Positions 19,201 to 25,933 are shown, counted from the first letter of the stretch. The stretch is DNA of 46,473 bases from Candidatus Woesearchaeota archaeon (GCA_016211195.1 JACQSS010000006.1:1-46473), one strand, 5' to 3'. Notes: generated from the letters alone by a model not told the origin. Numbers and translations: made by a program.

Positions 19201-19394
19201 TTCATGCCAAGCGTCGCCTCATCACGCAAGGCAGTACTTGCCTTGGACTCTAACACCTTAACCTCTTGCGCAGTCTGGCGTCCTGTTGGCTCGGGGCCAG
19301 TCAGAAAGATAAGAAGTACTGCGAGTGCCACAGCAGACAGCACAATAACATCCCTCTTTTTCTGTCGTCTTGTTGCGTGAGTCATTGGAGACAT
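10260..19394 (-). CDS. Giant (3044 aa) membrane-anchored protein with MopE-like repeats, coiled-coil regions and two GGDEF-like domains
   Basis: N-term RRQKKRD + hydrophobic 'VIVLSAVALAVLLIFLTG'; 'CGNKIDDDCDGFIDDED'-type repeats; GGDEF-like 'VAHIDIQAFKQINSKFGHEGGNAYLEAT...IKGDGEITV' and 'VANIDLNFFG...KVADALLRSL...LVRTGGDELAIIF...SITVGVA'. Start could also be ATG at 19385. Confidence 0.88.
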   Translation of the reverse strand: MSPMTHATRRQKKRDVIVLSAVALAVLLIFLTGPEPTGRQTAQEVKVLESKASTALRDEATLGMKYAIDEVDNALAWAGGCAKCGSAVAPSSEAKIKLLTAQNAFNYVQTYAEYGQKYAKAKTALEQAFSSIQQARSTLDWNVWETRMMSRPLQTAIGYTVRAYDYATFALATQEASKKTRLAASYFTAYRLFDAGITVELENAIKRAVLQKYPPDAGQQANEETLRRLRDLQGYRRALDATAPETTQLQYDGLIIPLGTIPKMRSLLTTAKEKGVVLAAEVEAFYYQLSFPARLAYVMWFNTESETVAALLAKEPLQIQDAVLAGASLQAVKHFSELEQNPDAISKNIPTVSTKQVNQLQTFVQYRLQSYFARYLLAQSINVQNVRYGKRFVYTFVKDASGKYQEQVAGWNANDVYRLTSLTAEALVAERAQPVELFSEARADQEEVLQGVTKLYSLLFKDSFLRFNEYYTLIGGSVAEVHDVSPLANAYVLKADKNVVPIFTFENEMKRYCTISVADWKMAWKIGGGITSRCIPAGWKCVQWGQHTDAQGKVTRYCAQEDPVPPFTETSTIYGDTLAEIKYRMAKARKAGWWFTKVIIQPTSRSYVDTQTYTSTDWGRLLIDRGMGIINKLPKQTLPAKAPHESTVPSLLYLPGMFKGLPETETKSLFVELAQEMGKRPDQESLSACAGSFHFVPRLVAGSTLFIPYPEEGTTPQSHPLKIGDLLPIYAGLFSHQESGYMQCLDYEVVKEREVPLWEGEPDGVMVKRPYCAEHSACACRDDDKDGVPSARCLGDVRCMISCMNQKKTVSPQPPAKGGEKGDGQTCTAHQECRGGYCVDGKCSATLPSNALLSPDCNDNNVNVKQCLAGEMCLVGHCVNIDEGKFQHFIGRKRLGFEMEEFCPGDRDKDGYATAACLANEKCRTSCPEQAAKKSDCDDSDLTVNPGAVDICGNKIDDDCDGFIDDEDKGFVTVGDVTQRVKGTCAQPVCLGDIDGDKFVTSACLSSATCIKQCPGIYAGPDCNDDDKAINPAMREMCGNKKDDNCDGKTDDSDSPEFCGNKIDDDCNGEVDEPGCIGCVWDQDGDSYATKDCADLKTCRQECPTITKAVGDCNDADANVHPDAKEKCENGMDDDCDGQTDEKDCEANAEQLLKEFEQLAAQYLSACGNLAPLKTAFDNAKAALTDDTHTKIDLMYASAKYNDAVYALKQTKGRMDAIFASLPPEFKAKAVPTGDFTACAKYGAVDIGDYYSGRKKEDDLREELAKLTPEQLVKRLQEMQGRVDTLNELLWFKGRGKDPALEAQLQKEKDMLDRVFASQALLKDKPQLKDTIGQPIGETLTGMKSSLKETEMLLSRTEKRKEELEALKKQRDLSAGEKDELEEMVRLGQELKGKKDILIVEMNGYIKDVADTKITDPAAQTAFKDMLSRDGVRAERLLADMAQEALYGYADSALGKGKTIYMGPDWLTSVRAVLSPEMQERFAFTDRMVQEAREREHIYNLATELAITYGVTTDQIRQGVSKDQIASICQKLGKTAEQCSTALQIFAEARFAFDPTTFSDKSKAFDLEGLQKGFVEQTLNTETLVATLVAGAVAHKIAEAAAGATAYYAGGLLETVAKVPFLTPLSNPAIRNGILATMDYGVRMGVEGAVFEHVMATAEGRESKPEDYVHSVLFMMGAGGMPFWKPAAHKEFAKLAEKYSLRPVTEGARQEALELMRSAKSLVQGGLFADVVTGHQSIKDITVEDIATRVAQGVATAGIFHLANNVVATANSYMYKKTLDIKDLPEAPELVQWRSKVEKLRRGGIAPNDPAYIELSRELGGIMETTFKKGKFDAETQAKAAAFFDAQKAALELSIRKNALDAAEKKYKESATKETESALKTAAQDLTKTMRDFVDASHKNNELTVGKDPAVKDLLTAERDIKLAEVRELDIITGAGGKSAIEQARAETLRLKNKASELDAMDRQLKAREQVQTQEIKDSLATAEAMLKVNPKDVFAQEMKARLEQELRDLPGQLANAKEKLEKLKRLNEVETRLAERTAGEEARPGEKSVEELGKDANARTSDLLDFELGRGEITKEQYDQANKKLGGEVKVEVPEIKASLEVQRALQDQSFKSFTSINNIDARNEYLANTIRAGDKVSVAHIDIQAFKQINSKFGHEGGNAYLEATARNLERLVLQELGGRGSVQVRDGIRVIEIKGDGEITVNHDAGKTYSMTGKNLELGMLEKVVRKATERAFREQVINDPLVSSYKLRPEEFNTYIGLAEGVSDGTIKSLNDINQNALSAGKVAQFREIGGITDPAKATAEQANTAKANAKSAVVKHDAMVEDYITRSRGVESLKEDYEFFRQDIVDRGVQRAVAEYNKHVGELQKLTPGTPEFAAKAVELEKVRDAVVEKLATQNIEGKDFLAGINTANLFIQDRIMKGEKVQVANIDLNFFGTTGRQRGNKVADALLRSLLDIIERNLGDNGKLVRTGGDELAIIFREGANPKDMMLTIMKEYAQHVEAKGLTIIGDVEVAVKGRNVILAGKEVPISRNAKGEEVVRVGGKEFRIRREEGKVIIEMPTHPSITVGVARATADFINLIKSEGLKSHFSLNKVSDELATSTKQRAKEQMVLDGGKVTPDNLISVTDIALAPDGLKELRDRGKHVKGTLDDAVVKAVEGHRVEVPVTMTDPIKTHLPKIDMNVLPKVTGLVEKLSAASPEQKATARDALMSELKRHEEYNQVWRDLDLQSSDVKTKYPELARFLEAKDIRTLDDIVLPELGASMLERAKQGKLTRRELEGRLFEMLESLSKADMDATFGKEYSADQPKERYYLARVDAAGNIIRKPGEFGLYEQDGIICKGPCTPENLKTNQYGIASYKLRGSDQRSFLKGLVDLVKGAQAVPDTKIVLCKGPCIEGGKVKRESVVSEQAAKDFALDKLALMSLEGKYGIEDALFHQVEKQRINIAEDVKKIVSGEKTDFTSITKDAKRAELERLADQLLDMLQKQADKLPERKADIDAKLEDVKKALDPVREKAVKIVDTPEVKGRFAEAAQKPLEAAQC
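15955..17060 (-). repeat. Tandem MopE-like Asp/Cys-rich repeats inside the giant protein
   Basis: Four recurrences of C-x-N-(K/G)-x-D-D-(D/N)-C-(D/N)-G: CENGMDDDCDGQTDEKD, CGNKIDDDCNGEVDEPG, CGNKKDDNCDGKTDDSD, CGNKIDDDCDGFIDDED, interspersed with 'DCNDxDxxVxP' and 'DxDGD/DKDGY' units. Confidence 0.85.
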
Positions 19395-19531
19395 GCATGC
19401 TCTGTGCAGCAGGTTTTGAGTAAATCGGTAACTGGGCAGGGGTTATGAGCGATGTTCAGAATACGGAGCCATTGAGCTGGAGCGATTCGCCCTGCACACC
19501 GGGCCAGCTGTATGACCTCCTCCTTTTGCAT
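19382..19531 (-). CDS. Small 49-aa Cys-containing ORF immediately upstream of the giant gene
   Basis: Reverse-strand translation MQKEEVIQLARCAGRIAPAQWLRILNIAHNPCPVTDLLKTCCTEHACLQ*. Its TGA overlaps the giant gene's second in-frame ATG (19385) as ATGA. Below the size cut-off of the supplied ORF track. Confidence 0.5.
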   Translation of the reverse strand: MQKEEVIQLARCAGRIAPAQWLRILNIAHNPCPVTDLLKTCCTEHACLQ

Positions 19532-19570
19532 AGTATTCACTGACTAGCTGATTGCTTTATTAAGGGGAAG

Positions 19571-19582
19571 CAATATATAAGG
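19571..19582. promoter_or_regulatory. TATA-like box in divergent intergenic region
   Basis: 'caatatataagg' lies about 42-44 nt from both divergent starts (19625 + and 19531 -), consistent with an archaeal BRE/TATA position for either direction. Confidence 0.4.
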
Positions 19583-19624
19583 CTTGCCAAAAGACATAAA
19601 AAAGATACCACGTTTCTCTCCTCC

Positions 19625-21277
19625 ATGAAGAAGCACAGCACCGGCGCATTGACAAAGGAACAACACAAAAAGCAGGACACTATGTATGCGCAAGGGCATG
19701 CATATGATTATGTTATTATCGGCACAGGCATGTCTGCACTGACTGTCGGCTCATTGCTTGCACACAGCGGCAAGAAGGTCTGCATGCTTGAAGCGCACGA
19801 CGTCCCAGGCGGCATGGCACATTCTTTCAAAATGGGAGATTATACATTCTGTGCGCAGGTCCATTACATCTGGGGTTGTGCGCCTGGTGGCAGGATCCAT
19901 GAATTTCTCCGACGCATTGGTTTGGAAAAGGACATCACCTTCGAATTATTGGGTCCTGCCGGATACGATCGCATGGTCATGCCCGACGGAAAAAAGGTGA
20001 TGATTCCGTATGGTTTTGACAAGCTGGCTGACAACATTGACGCTGCCTATCCCGGACAAAGAGAGAAGGTACTGCATTTCACCAGCATCCTTGACCGTAT
20101 ACGCACGGAGTTACGAAACCTACCGGAACGTAACATCAGATGGTGGGAGAAGTTCACAAAAGGATGGCAGTTCCGCACGCTCCTGAAATACAAGAACAGG
20201 ACATTGCAAGATGTCTTTGATGAGTGCCACTTGAGCAGGGAGGCGCAAGCAGTCCTGATTGCAAATGCAGGTGACATGATGGCCCCCCCAAAAGACCTCT
20301 CCATCTTCTGCTATGCTGGGCTCTTTGGCGGCTACAATACAGGGGCTTATTATCCAACAAAACACTTCTCCCATTTCACAGAAAGGCTTGCAGAATTCAT
20401 CACCAGTCATGATGGATGCCATATTTATTACGAAACCTCGGTCACGAATATCGACACGCTGGAGGGCCGCGTGGTCGGAGTGAAAACGGCTGACGGCAAA
20501 CGGTTCACTGCAGACAAGTACATCTGCAACATGGATCCCCAGAAAGCATCCTACCTGATTGGCCGAGAGAAATTTCCTGATTCGTTTTTGCCGGCCCTGA
20601 GTTATAAATATTCACCCTCAGGAGTCATGGTTTATCTCGGACTGAGTGGCATTGACCTGAAGAAATATGGCTTTGGCAGTTTCAACACATGGCATCTTGA
20701 ACAGTGGGATATGAACCAGATGTGGCTGGAACAGGGTCAGCACCAGTTTGATCACCCGTGGATCTTCATTTCAACACCGACGCTTCATACGTCGAGCGGT
20801 GGAACAGCGCCACGTAGCGGTCACATCATGGAAATTGCCACATACACGGAGTATGAACCGTTCAAGAAACTGCAGGAAAAAAGCTATCAGGATTATGTCC
20901 ATGAGAAAAGCAGGATCGGCAACCTCCTCATTGACTATGTGGAGAAGAAATATGTACCAGACCTGCGTAAGCATATCAAGGTCAAAGTCATTGGCACGCC
21001 GGTCACGCATGAGGACTATTGCAATGCACCGATGGGCAATGCGTATGGATCGTATCTCGACCCGGCCCACATCGGACTGTCACGCTTGAAGGCCAAGACA
21101 CCATTCCCAAATCTGTGGTGGTGCAATGCATCCAGTGGCTACGGTGGTGTGCACGGGACGGTGAGCACCGGCATGCAACTGTACATGGATTTGACTGGTG
21201 ATGCGTTCTACGATTTCAGCAAAGCACCCACGGATGAAGAGCTTATTGCACAGCTTCCGAAGAAGTGGAGAGCGTGA
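19625..21277 (+). CDS. FAD-dependent oxidoreductase, phytoene desaturase/retinol saturase (CrtI)-like
   Basis: N-terminal dinucleotide-binding motif 'YDYVIIGTGMSALTVGSLLAHSGKKVCMLEAHDVPGGMAHSF', CrtI-like length and C-term 'LWWCNASSGYGGVHGTVSTGMQL'. ATG 19682 region is an alternative start. Confidence 0.85.
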   Translation: MKKHSTGALTKEQHKKQDTMYAQGHAYDYVIIGTGMSALTVGSLLAHSGKKVCMLEAHDVPGGMAHSFKMGDYTFCAQVHYIWGCAPGGRIHEFLRRIGLEKDITFELLGPAGYDRMVMPDGKKVMIPYGFDKLADNIDAAYPGQREKVLHFTSILDRIRTELRNLPERNIRWWEKFTKGWQFRTLLKYKNRTLQDVFDECHLSREAQAVLIANAGDMMAPPKDLSIFCYAGLFGGYNTGAYYPTKHFSHFTERLAEFITSHDGCHIYYETSVTNIDTLEGRVVGVKTADGKRFTADKYICNMDPQKASYLIGREKFPDSFLPALSYKYSPSGVMVYLGLSGIDLKKYGFGSFNTWHLEQWDMNQMWLEQGQHQFDHPWIFISTPTLHTSSGGTAPRSGHIMEIATYTEYEPFKKLQEKSYQDYVHEKSRIGNLLIDYVEKKYVPDLRKHIKVKVIGTPVTHEDYCNAPMGNAYGSYLDPAHIGLSRLKAKTPFPNLWWCNASSGYGGVHGTVSTGMQLYMDLTGDAFYDFSKAPTDEELIAQLPKKWRA

Positions 21278-21290
21278 CATCATCTTACCA

Positions 21291-21581
21291 ATGACTATTG
21301 AAGACAAAGTCAATGCCTTCCTGGCGCAATCAGTACCACCTGCAGGAACCACAGCATTTGGCCAATGGTCAGAACAGTGCAAGGCACTAGGGCAGGAAGC
21401 ATTGCCTTATTTTGTTAAAGAGTTGGAAGAGGATAGTAAGAACACATACGCCGCATTGCTTGGGATGAGGATTCTCGGAGGAGAAGCGTGGTATCGCGAC
21501 GACGAGACTGTGCCATTCTATGAAATTAGATACCCGGGGGAAACAAAATGGAGACGGATTACCCCAAAGGGGCCTGCGTAA
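21291..21581 (+). CDS. Hypothetical 96-aa protein
   Basis: ATG 21291 gives MTIEDKVNAFLAQSVPPAGTTAFGQWSEQC...; lies directly downstream of the CrtI-like gene. Confidence 0.55.
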   Translation: MTIEDKVNAFLAQSVPPAGTTAFGQWSEQCKALGQEALPYFVKELEEDSKNTYAALLGMRILGGEAWYRDDETVPFYEIRYPGETKWRRITPKGPA

Positions 21582-21601
21582 AGGGTTGCCTATAAACGAC
21601 A

Positions 21602-22915
21602 TCACTTCAATCTGTCTTTAATTAAGGTCGCAACCTTCTTCCCACAGAGGATGCTGCCTTCCACCCAAGGCGTGTTAAGATAATCACCACAGAAGAACAC
21701 ATTGTTGTCCCCTTGCCCGTCCCCCCAGAATTTCTTCACGAGACTGACATATCGGTAATCAAATTTGGGCATTGCCTGTGGCCAGCGCTGCAGATCATTA
21801 TTTTTTAGTAGTGACACATCCCCTTGCAATAGCGGGCAGACCCTCATGAATTCGTTCTTCACTAAGGCAAATATTTCATCGTCACTTTTGTCCATGATGC
21901 TGCGGGCGTAATCCTCATGGAGACCTATATTGACCAGCGTCTTTCCGTTATGTGTCTGCCCTTTCGTGCTTTCTTGCGTATATTCGGAAATCGCTTTGCT
22001 CTGGACATACGGCACCGTCACCGCCGCAATGTCCTTGAGTGTCCCCACGGGCACCTTAAAGGAGACATTAATCGTGGACGCGTATTTCACCGCATCGAGC
22101 AGCTTCCTTTGCGTCGGAGAAGGGTTCTGGTACATCTCCTTGGTGAAGTTCGCCGTGCTCGCGATGACGATGGCATCAATGGTCTCTTTGCCCCGTGCAG
22201 AAACAAGTGTCACATTCTTCCCACCAGTGACAGCAGTAACGGGTGTTTTCTTATAGACTGTAAGTTTCTTTGCCAGCGCCTCAGGCAGCGCGCTCATTTC
22301 ACCAATGGTATGACAGAGTTCAAAACCTTCTGCCTTATTGGCCATGAGCTCGAGGAGCGACAGCATAGCCGTAAGACTAATCTCTTTCGCTCCATGGAAT
22401 TGGTACGTGGATGTGAATCCATCAATCAGGTAATCGGCAACATCCTTCCCGGCAAGCCGCGCGGCGAAGTCGTATGCAGTCATGGAATCAAATTCTGTTG
22501 GCGCTGTGGAGAGGTCAAAGAAGTTTAGTCCCTTTGCCTGATGCTTCGCGTAGAGGAAGAGGAAGATCATCCGGCAGCGGGCAAAGAATGGCACCGAAGT
22601 GTAGTTGAGCGCCGACCAGAGACCGTTTAGTTCCAGATTATCATACCCCCCATCCTTAAAGGTATAATGCCGGCCATAGCCCATCGGCTGCCATGCAATA
22701 CCCAGCTCTTTGCAGTACTCATACGTGTTCCGGTAATGCCGCACAAAGAAATTGGCACCGATGTCAAACGCAAGGCCATCCTTGATCCGTGTTGCCATGC
22801 GGCCACCGACATAATTATTTTTCTCAAACACTTCGACTGCGTAGCCTGCCTTCTGCAGCTCATATGCGCATGATAAACCGGCAATGCCAGCCCCAACGAC
22901 TACGATGCGCGTCAT
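21602..22915 (-). CDS. FAD-dependent amine oxidase/protoporphyrinogen oxidase-like oxidoreductase
   Basis: 'MTRIVVVGAGIAGLSCAYELQKAGYAVEVFEKNNYVGGRMATR' and C-term 'VFFCGDYLNTPWVEGSILCGKKVATLI'. Confidence 0.87.
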   Translation of the reverse strand: MTRIVVVGAGIAGLSCAYELQKAGYAVEVFEKNNYVGGRMATRIKDGLAFDIGANFFVRHYRNTYEYCKELGIAWQPMGYGRHYTFKDGGYDNLELNGLWSALNYTSVPFFARCRMIFLFLYAKHQAKGLNFFDLSTAPTEFDSMTAYDFAARLAGKDVADYLIDGFTSTYQFHGAKEISLTAMLSLLELMANKAEGFELCHTIGEMSALPEALAKKLTVYKKTPVTAVTGGKNVTLVSARGKETIDAIVIASTANFTKEMYQNPSPTQRKLLDAVKYASTINVSFKVPVGTLKDIAAVTVPYVQSKAISEYTQESTKGQTHNGKTLVNIGLHEDYARSIMDKSDDEIFALVKNEFMRVCPLLQGDVSLLKNNDLQRWPQAMPKFDYRYVSLVKKFWGDGQGDNNVFFCGDYLNTPWVEGSILCGKKVATLIKDRLK

Positions 22916-22958
22916 ACCTCCCGAAAAAAAGGTGTTACTTTTAAGATTTACGCTCTGG

Positions 22959-24872
22959 CTACGTCCTCACGATATCACTAATCATCGTCACATCCACTTC
23001 ATCGAGGATAATGAACTCAGTCACTCCTTCTTCTCCCGTGACCCACCCACCATAATCATTCTTGTCATTGAGCATGCCCCTGCCGAGCCCGCCCCAGTCT
23101 GTCATCGTACTTGCACCAAGACCGGTACTGAAATCAACGTCAATGAGATTCTCGTCATGCGCGACAATCGCACCGCCGATATCGGCAATACGGCCTTTGA
23201 TCCATTGCCCGTTGGTCAATCTGGCTGCTGCAAAGTGGCCTTTGTATTTATCAAAAACAGCCCTCGGCACAGCAAAGTCAGCTTTCTCCAAGGTCCCTCT
23301 CACACCAGGACCACGCCAGCCCCTCTTACTCGCCTCGTACTTGAGGATATTGTTCCTGTCTGATGGGTCAATGATTTCACTGGTAACGTATTTCCCTTTC
23401 TTCCCTTGTTTTGTAAAGAAATGCCGCAGCTTTCCGTCCTTGCCATAGCCAATGCCTGCCCCTTCAGTATAGACACATCTCTCAAAGCTGGAGTAACTGC
23501 CATAATCCCCTTCAAGACAGGTATAATATCGTGTCATGGCCGCCTTATAGGTAGCAACAACATTCTCCGGTTTCTTGGCAAGCACCTGTATCGGTGTTCC
23601 GCCTTCTTCCAGTCGTGCTTTCAATTCCTGTACTTTCCTTGGCAATGGCCGTTCATAAGGAGGTGAGAGCAGCACATCTTCCTGCTCACTTCTACTGTCA
23701 TGAATCCTCACTGCCGGTTTTTTGGACACTGGGTCTCTGCGGAGACCAAAACTGCCTTTGTCATCATCGTAAGTTACTTCCCCAGCGCGATAGAGCTCTG
23801 CTTTTCCCTCCTTTAGGGCATTAAGGAGTTTCACGTTCTGGTCTGCATTATTATAGGACTTATATTTCTCCCCGGGAAACAACTTTTCATAGAACGCCTT
23901 TCTGGCATCTTTGTTCTTCTGCCCACTGCCATAGCCGGCATCCGCAAAAAGGTCTGCAATCGAATTATACTTTGCAGCGTCCGCAGCAGTGAATGGCTTT
24001 GCGCTCTCCTTGCCTTGATAACTATATGTCAGTTGGGTATTTCCCTTTGTGGCAAACAAGCTTGGTACGACCTGAAGCTTTCCATTATCAGCCTTGTAAT
24101 ACCCATTGAGATTGAAGGCACCGTCATTCATTTGGGAGACCATGAACTGGTCACCTTTTTTTGTCATCTTGTTGCCGCCGGCTTTTGCATAGAGCCCTTC
24201 ATCAGCAAAGTAGGTGAATGTCCCCTTTGACACCGAGAGCGCATCCTTGTCAATAAGCATCTTTGCCGGATTTTTCTCATCCGCCGACAATGCAATGCTC
24301 TGCAGTTTACCTTCCTTAATGGTAAATGCAGCACCCTTTGCTGTATCAAAAGCATATTCATGATTGTCAAGGAAAACCTTTCCTTTGCCAGTACCCAGTA
24401 TGCCTTCTTTTGTCTTTTCCACTGCACCTTTGCCTTGTTCAAACTGCATCTCAACACCATCTGCGATAATGGTATTCTTCTTTGAGTCTGCCTTAACATC
24501 ATCGAATCCCTTGAGCACAAGCTCTTCTTCCTTGCCTTCTTTCGTCTTGCGTGTGAAGGAGAAACCGCCTTCTGGTTTCAGGACCACTTTAGTGATGTCA
24601 CTACCCAACGTGGAAATATCAAGGCGGCCGCCTTTGGGATTAACGAGCACAGTCTTGCCATCCAGCTTGCTTTCCGGCAGCAGCTCAAATGCAGTATCAA
24701 CTTTCAGCTGTTTCTTGACATACGCATCAAAATCCGCCTTGTTCTTGTGCGCATCTTCCTGCGCTTTCTTCAGGGATGCATCCAAATCAGCTGGAGCTTC
24801 CAAAGCTACTTCCGCTGCAAGAACTATGCTGATGAGGGTCAGGAACATTACAGCGAGAGAGATTTTCTTCAT
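22959..24872 (-). CDS. Secreted hypothetical protein
   Basis: Signal peptide MKKISLAVMFLTLISIVLAAEVA; 637 aa, no recognised catalytic motif. Overlaps upstream gene by 4 nt. Confidence 0.75.
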   Translation of the reverse strand: MKKISLAVMFLTLISIVLAAEVALEAPADLDASLKKAQEDAHKNKADFDAYVKKQLKVDTAFELLPESKLDGKTVLVNPKGGRLDISTLGSDITKVVLKPEGGFSFTRKTKEGKEEELVLKGFDDVKADSKKNTIIADGVEMQFEQGKGAVEKTKEGILGTGKGKVFLDNHEYAFDTAKGAAFTIKEGKLQSIALSADEKNPAKMLIDKDALSVSKGTFTYFADEGLYAKAGGNKMTKKGDQFMVSQMNDGAFNLNGYYKADNGKLQVVPSLFATKGNTQLTYSYQGKESAKPFTAADAAKYNSIADLFADAGYGSGQKNKDARKAFYEKLFPGEKYKSYNNADQNVKLLNALKEGKAELYRAGEVTYDDDKGSFGLRRDPVSKKPAVRIHDSRSEQEDVLLSPPYERPLPRKVQELKARLEEGGTPIQVLAKKPENVVATYKAAMTRYYTCLEGDYGSYSSFERCVYTEGAGIGYGKDGKLRHFFTKQGKKGKYVTSEIIDPSDRNNILKYEASKRGWRGPGVRGTLEKADFAVPRAVFDKYKGHFAAARLTNGQWIKGRIADIGGAIVAHDENLIDVDFSTGLGASTMTDWGGLGRGMLNDKNDYGGWVTGEEGVTEFIILDEVDVTMISDIVRT

Positions 24873-25585
24873 GAGCTCACCTTCACAGCAAAGCGGTACA
24901 GGTACGGTGTCTCGTCAAGCTGGACATCCTCTTCCTGTAATGTCACAAGCATAATATCATCCGTGAGCAGCTCTATATCGACAGTGCCCGGCAATGCAGA
25001 CAGACCGCTGATATCGAGGTGCTGTGGGTCAGCAGCGAGCAAAGCGACTGCCTCTTCGACGTTGCCGTACAATTCCTTAAACGCAAAGGGTATCGTGACG
25101 CTCATTTCATCGACAAGCGTCTCCTGTGCACCCACCTTGTAATATAATGGCACGCTGGCTTTGACGAAGACATCACCTTCTGTGAAGGTGACGCTGATTT
25201 GTGTTTTTCCTTTCGTGATGTCACCTGGGAGCTCGCTCAGCGTTCCGATGCATTCGTCAAACGGTTTTGTCGCGATGAAGGCCGCTTCCTGCTGCAGTGT
25301 TTCGAGCGAAGGATGAACATCTTTACCATCCTCGACAAAGGCCGCAACCGGGCCTGCTGCAGTCGTGACCACTTTTTCCGGCTGCGTGGAACCCTGCTGG
25401 CCAATGACAAGCAGCGCGTCACTAACACTACTCTTGAGGCACTCGTTCACGACAGGAATGATTTCATCCTTGACAAGAGATGGCGGTGTATAGATAGAAC
25501 GTGGCTGGAACACAAGAAGCAGGAACACGACAAGCAGGATGATAATGCCCCCGATGATAAACAGATTTATCTGCCCTTTTTGCAT
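24869..25585 (-). CDS. Membrane-anchored protein with single N-terminal TM (pilin-like N-terminus)
   Basis: ATG 25585 gives MQKGQINLFIIGGIIILLVVFLLLVFQPRS...; hydrophobic N-terminal helix followed by extracytoplasmic-looking domain. Confidence 0.7.
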   Translation of the reverse strand: MQKGQINLFIIGGIIILLVVFLLLVFQPRSIYTPPSLVKDEIIPVVNECLKSSVSDALLVIGQQGSTQPEKVVTTAAGPVAAFVEDGKDVHPSLETLQQEAAFIATKPFDECIGTLSELPGDITKGKTQISVTFTEGDVFVKASVPLYYKVGAQETLVDEMSVTIPFAFKELYGNVEEAVALLAADPQHLDISGLSALPGTVDIELLTDDIMLVTLQEEDVQLDETPYLYRFAVKVSS

Positions 25586-25619
25586 GACAAATCCTAATGA
25601 CAAATATTATATAAAGATA

Positions 25620-25694
25620 TGGGGTGGGAGGGATTTGAACCCCCGACACCACGGTCTTCAGCCGTGTGCTCTCCCGGGCTGTAGCTACCACCCC
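25620..25694 (-). tRNA. tRNA-Phe (GAA)
   Basis: Minus strand GGGGTGG-TA-GCTACAGCCCGGGAGAGC-A-CACGG CTGAAGA CCGTG-GTGTC-GGGGG TTCAAAT CCCTC-CCACCCC-A. Acceptor 7/7 paired, anticodon stem 5/5, loop CTGAAGA gives anticodon GAA. CCA not encoded. Confidence 0.93.
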
Positions 25695-25742
25695 GTGCCG
25701 TGTGCAGAGTTGTCATCGGTTTTTAAGACTTTCTTTTCGGCA

Positions 25743-25907
25743 GGCTTCATCCAAAAAATCCGATTCGCTCTGGGTTGGCATCGGTTCGGCTCATCCTATA
25801 AACCGACTGAGTGGCACCTTCCCGTATGGAGCGACCCCTTCCGCTTGTCCATGTTACCCATTCTTTAGCCTCACAAAAATGATGCCAACCAATTTTTGGA
25901 TGGAGCC
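25743..25907 (+). mobile_element. MITE-like repeat copy A (165 bp)
   Basis: Imperfect terminal inverted repeats GGCTTCATCCAAAAAA...GGTTGGCATC / GATGCCAACC...TTTTTGGATGGAGCC; flanked by a perfect 9-bp direct repeat TTTTCGGCA (25734-25742 and 25908-25916). Second copy at 37085-37296. Confidence 0.75.
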
Positions 25908-25933
25908 TTTTCGGCATTGACAAGTCCCGATGA

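Noticed and set aside
25464-25868. Short ORFs across the tRNA-Phe gene (e.g. 25539-25868, 25464-25691)
   Set aside because: They translate tRNA and repeat sequence; no coding evidence.
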